Positions 4,201 to 6,313 of a stretch of DNA of 6,313 nucleotides are shown here, one piece after another. Position 1 is the stretch's first letter. Each line of letters begins with the position of its first letter. The translations under genes were made by a program, and so were the position numbers. The notes under the pieces are model-generated. The model was not told the DNA's origin, made no database searches, and worked only from the letters and a program-made list of their open reading frames with translations. Source of the DNA: Syntrophobacterales bacterium (lineage in GTDB: Bacteria; Desulfobacterota; Syntrophorhabdia; Syntrophorhabdales; WCHB1-27); the NCBI GenBank assembly GCA_017881765.1, contig JADGQN010000284.1, forward strand, positions 1 through 6,313, read 5' to 3'.

Positions 4201-5931
4201 ATGGACATCAGTGGAAAGACGGTAATGGTTCTGGGCGGATACGGGGAGGTTGGTCTCGCTGTCTGCCGCCGCCTCTTTGACGAAGGCCCGGCAGCCCTCT
4301 TTGTGACGTCCCTGCTTCGTCATGAGGCAGAGAGTGCTGTAGCGCAACTCTCGCAGGAAGTGCCCCCAGGCTGCGCTCTTGTCCCCCTGTTCGGGAACAT
4401 CTTTGTCCGATGGCCTCTTAAAGACCTGAGCAGACAGGAGCTTCAAGCACACCCTGGGCACGTAAGTACCATGATTGCTGACTCGATGGAGGAGTTGACC
4501 GAGGAGATTTTGACCTCTTCGACACTCTACCGATTCATCGTCGACAACCGGCCGCACATCATCGTCGACTGCATCAACACCGCTACGGGGCTCGCCTACC
4601 AGAACATTTACCAGAGCTACGCTCAGTTCTCTCGGACCCTGCGCGACCTCTCCGCCACTGCGGAGGAGGTCCGGGCGAGCGCCCTGTCCGTGCTGTCGGC
4701 GGTCTCCATTCCCCCGCTCATCCGCCACGTTCAGATCCTGAACGAGGCTATGAAGCGGGCAGGTACCGGCGTCTACCTGAAGGTAGGCACCACGGGCACA
4801 GGCGGCATGGGGCTCAACATACCCTTTACCCACGGGGAAGAACAGCCTTCCCGTATGATGCTGTCTAAGACGGCTGTAGGGGGTGCCCATTCCCTGCTCC
4901 TCTTTCTGATGAGTCGAACGCCGGGATGCACAATTGTAAAAGAGCTGAAGCCCGCGGCAGCCATCGCGTGGAAAGGCGTGGGCAAGGGAAGAATCCTGAA
5001 GAGAGGGCACACCGTGCCTATGGTTGACTGTCCTCCTGACCAGGCTTACCGGCTAGAGACCGGGGCACTCTTCGACTTCGGGCAGACCACATCAGGCACG
5101 GCGATTGCGGGCAGAGAACTGGAAGGCGTTTACATCGATACGGGCGAGAACGGCCTCTTCTCGGCGGACGAATTTAAGGCGGTTACCACCCTGGGGCTCA
5201 TGGAATCTGTCACCCCCGAAGAGATCGCTGATGCAGCAGCTCTTGAGATCCTCGGGATGGGGACAGGCAAAGATGTGGTGGGTGCGATAAGCGGGGCCGT
5301 CATGGGGCCCACCTACCGCGCAGGTTTCATGCGCCACACGGTGATCCGGGAGGTGGAGGCGCTTGGGGAGCAGGGCATCGCGTATGAGCTGGTCGGTCCG
5401 TCGCGCGTGACAAAACTGATATTCGAAGCAAACCTGCTGAAGCGTTGCTGCGGTACCATTCAGAAGGCTCTGCAGTCATCCCCCGAGTCCCTGTCACAAA
5501 GCCTCCAGGAGGAGGTCTTCCTGAACCGGGAACTCCGGGCAGAGGCGCTCTCCGTTGGCATAGCTGTTCTGCTGGCCGATGGCAAGACGCTCCTCTTCGC
5601 TACCCGGGCGGATCCTAATAAAGGGTGGGAGATGGAGCCGTGGGAGGTAACGCCGGAGAATATCGAGAAATGGGTGTACCGCGAGTGGGTGGATCTGAGG
5701 GTTGCGAACATGACACGCTGGCAGGAGCGCTTCCAGGGCATTTTGACGGAGATCGAGGCTGCGTCAGGTGAGACCGGATCACACTTTGATCGAAGTCGCT
5801 GGTTCTGGCGTCAGGATTCCGGTGGAGAGATTCTGATCGACCCGGGTGAGGTAGTGGGATTGGTATTCGCCACCGAGGCACGGGGCGGCCGGCGCGCGTC
5901 GCATCTTCTGGAGCGGCACCTGAAGAGATAG
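4201..5931 (+). CDS. Uncharacterised 576-aa NAD(P)-binding Rossmann-fold protein (short-chain dehydrogenase-like)
   Basis: The N-terminus begins with a beta strand and a dinucleotide loop, KTVMVLGGYGEVG, with GxGxxG at residues 13-18. The second strand ends LFVTSLLRHE without an acidic residue, which leans towards NADP over NAD, weakly. IIVDCINTATG (120-130) looks like the strand-4 region of short-chain dehydrogenases. A glycine-rich block, KVGTTGTGGMGLNIPFTHG (194-212), is followed by SRMMLSKTAVGGAHS (217-231), whose Ser/Lys might stand in the active-site region. I cannot identify a standard YxxxK pair. At 576 residues it is about twice a classical short-chain dehydrogenase. The C-terminal half, from about 330, matches no domain I know and has seven Trp between 476 and 536. 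There is no signal peptide or membrane segment, so it is probably cytosolic. It follows trpB2 after 108 bp on the same strand, with a hairpin between and no clear promoter of its own, which suggests partial co-transcription. Dehydrogenase-like is likely; the substrate is unknown. Confidence 0.85.
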   Translation: MDISGKTVMVLGGYGEVGLAVCRRLFDEGPAALFVTSLLRHEAESAVAQLSQEVPPGCALVPLFGNIFVRWPLKDLSRQELQAHPGHVSTMIADSMEELTEEILTSSTLYRFIVDNRPHIIVDCINTATGLAYQNIYQSYAQFSRTLRDLSATAEEVRASALSVLSAVSIPPLIRHVQILNEAMKRAGTGVYLKVGTTGTGGMGLNIPFTHGEEQPSRMMLSKTAVGGAHSLLLFLMSRTPGCTIVKELKPAAAIAWKGVGKGRILKRGHTVPMVDCPPDQAYRLETGALFDFGQTTSGTAIAGRELEGVYIDTGENGLFSADEFKAVTTLGLMESVTPEEIADAAALEILGMGTGKDVVGAISGAVMGPTYRAGFMRHTVIREVEALGEQGIAYELVGPSRVTKLIFEANLLKRCCGTIQKALQSSPESLSQSLQEEVFLNRELRAEALSVGIAVLLADGKTLLFATRADPNKGWEMEPWEVTPENIEKWVYREWVDLRVANMTRWQERFQGILTEIEAASGETGSHFDRSRWFWRQDSGGEILIDPGEVVGLVFATEARGGRRASHLLERHLKR

Positions 5932-6313
5932 GAAGAAGGAGGGGCCCAGGGCTAGTTAACAACGGCATCCACGTTTTGTACCTGGAGAAATAGAGTGGGA
6001 TGGGCATGGTAGTTATAGACTATAAAGCAAAATGACGATACCTGAAAACCATCTAGCGAGTGGGTCCAGCCAATCGCCCAAACTGCGGGTTCTAGTTGAC
6101 CCGCCGCGTTACACTCTTTTCATGCGTAATCTTCAAACAGAACTTTCACCCCGGCTTTCAACCTTTGTAGGTGGAGTTAATACCCGACTCCTTAGCTTTT
6201 TTCTACTAAGCCTGCTTCAAAGGTTTGTCACTTTAATGCCAGCTTGCGATCGCTAATCCCGACCCTCCGGATAGAATGGGCAGGATTTTCCGAAATACCC
6301 AAGGCAGGTCAAC
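5932..6313. other. Gene-poor 3' stretch with several inverted repeats
   Basis: I found no convincing gene. A 74-codon plus-strand frame from ATG 6032 has no ribosome binding site and an unremarkable product. Inverted repeats: TTATAG/CTATAA around one A (6013-6025); TGGG/CCCA (6061-6064 and 6077-6080); GCGGGT/ACCCGC (6085-6090 and 6099-6104); and AACCTTTG (6160-6167) with CAAAGGTT (6218-6225). The last pair encloses GGAGT/ACTCC (6173-6177 and 6187-6191) and CTTAG/CTAAG (6191-6195 and 6206-6210), which share C6191. Together 6061-6225 could fold as two hairpins and a branched domain. No known RNA family is recognised, and no clear intrinsic terminator follows the dehydrogenase-like gene. Confidence 0.45.

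Noticed and set aside
3607..5010. 467-codon minus-strand frame spanning trpB2 and the start of the dehydrogenase-like gene
   Set aside because: It is antisense to two strong genes and across their hairpin, with no protein-like motifs. It is a shadow produced by their codon composition.
6032..6256. 74-codon plus-strand frame after the last gene
   Set aside because: It has no ribosome binding site, no recognisable family, and it overlaps the inverted repeats. It is probably random.

Overview
The window holds three complete, well-supported genes and the tail of a probable fourth. The base composition is moderately GC-rich (by eye about 55%) and the gene layout is compact and bacterial. A long-form SerA together with a TrpB2-type enzyme is common in anaerobic bacteria such as Desulfobacterota, former Deltaproteobacteria and Nitrospirota. 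That placement is an inference from gene content only, and no rRNA or marker gene here can confirm it.

Layout: (1) Bases 2-175, plus strand: the last 57 codons of a gene that starts outside the window, with a helix-turn-helix-like end. (2) Bases 176-662: no convincing gene, only weak hairpins. (3) Bases 663-2243, minus strand: serA, D-3-phosphoglycerate dehydrogenase, 526 aa, with catalytic, substrate-binding, ASB and ACT regions all intact. (4) Bases 2244-2727: a 484-bp divergent control region. It has a probable minus-strand serA promoter, a 22-bp palindrome beside a strong plus-strand sigma70-type promoter (TTGACA, 17 bp, TGC-TATAAG), and a foldable leader of about 165 nt. (5) Bases 2728-4092, plus strand: a TrpB2-type tryptophan synthase beta chain, 454 aa, with no trpA beside it. 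(6) Bases 4145-4183: a perfect 15-bp hairpin just before the next ribosome binding site. (7) Bases 4201-5931, plus strand: a 576-aa protein with an N-terminal Rossmann nucleotide-binding fold and a large C-terminal part I do not recognise. (8) Bases 5932-6313: no convincing gene, but several inverted repeats.

How the genes fit together: SerA commits 3-phosphoglycerate to L-serine. L-serine is the amino-acid substrate of TrpB enzymes, which replace its hydroxyl with indole to give tryptophan. The divergent pair therefore makes sense as serine supply facing serine use, possibly under shared control. The 576-aa dehydrogenase-like protein follows trpB2 on the same strand and may be partly co-transcribed, with the hairpin adjusting the ratio. 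Its reaction is unknown, and the TrpB2-dehydrogenase pair is the most interesting functional question here. I see no CRISPR array, no complete mobile element and no rRNA or complete tRNA gene.
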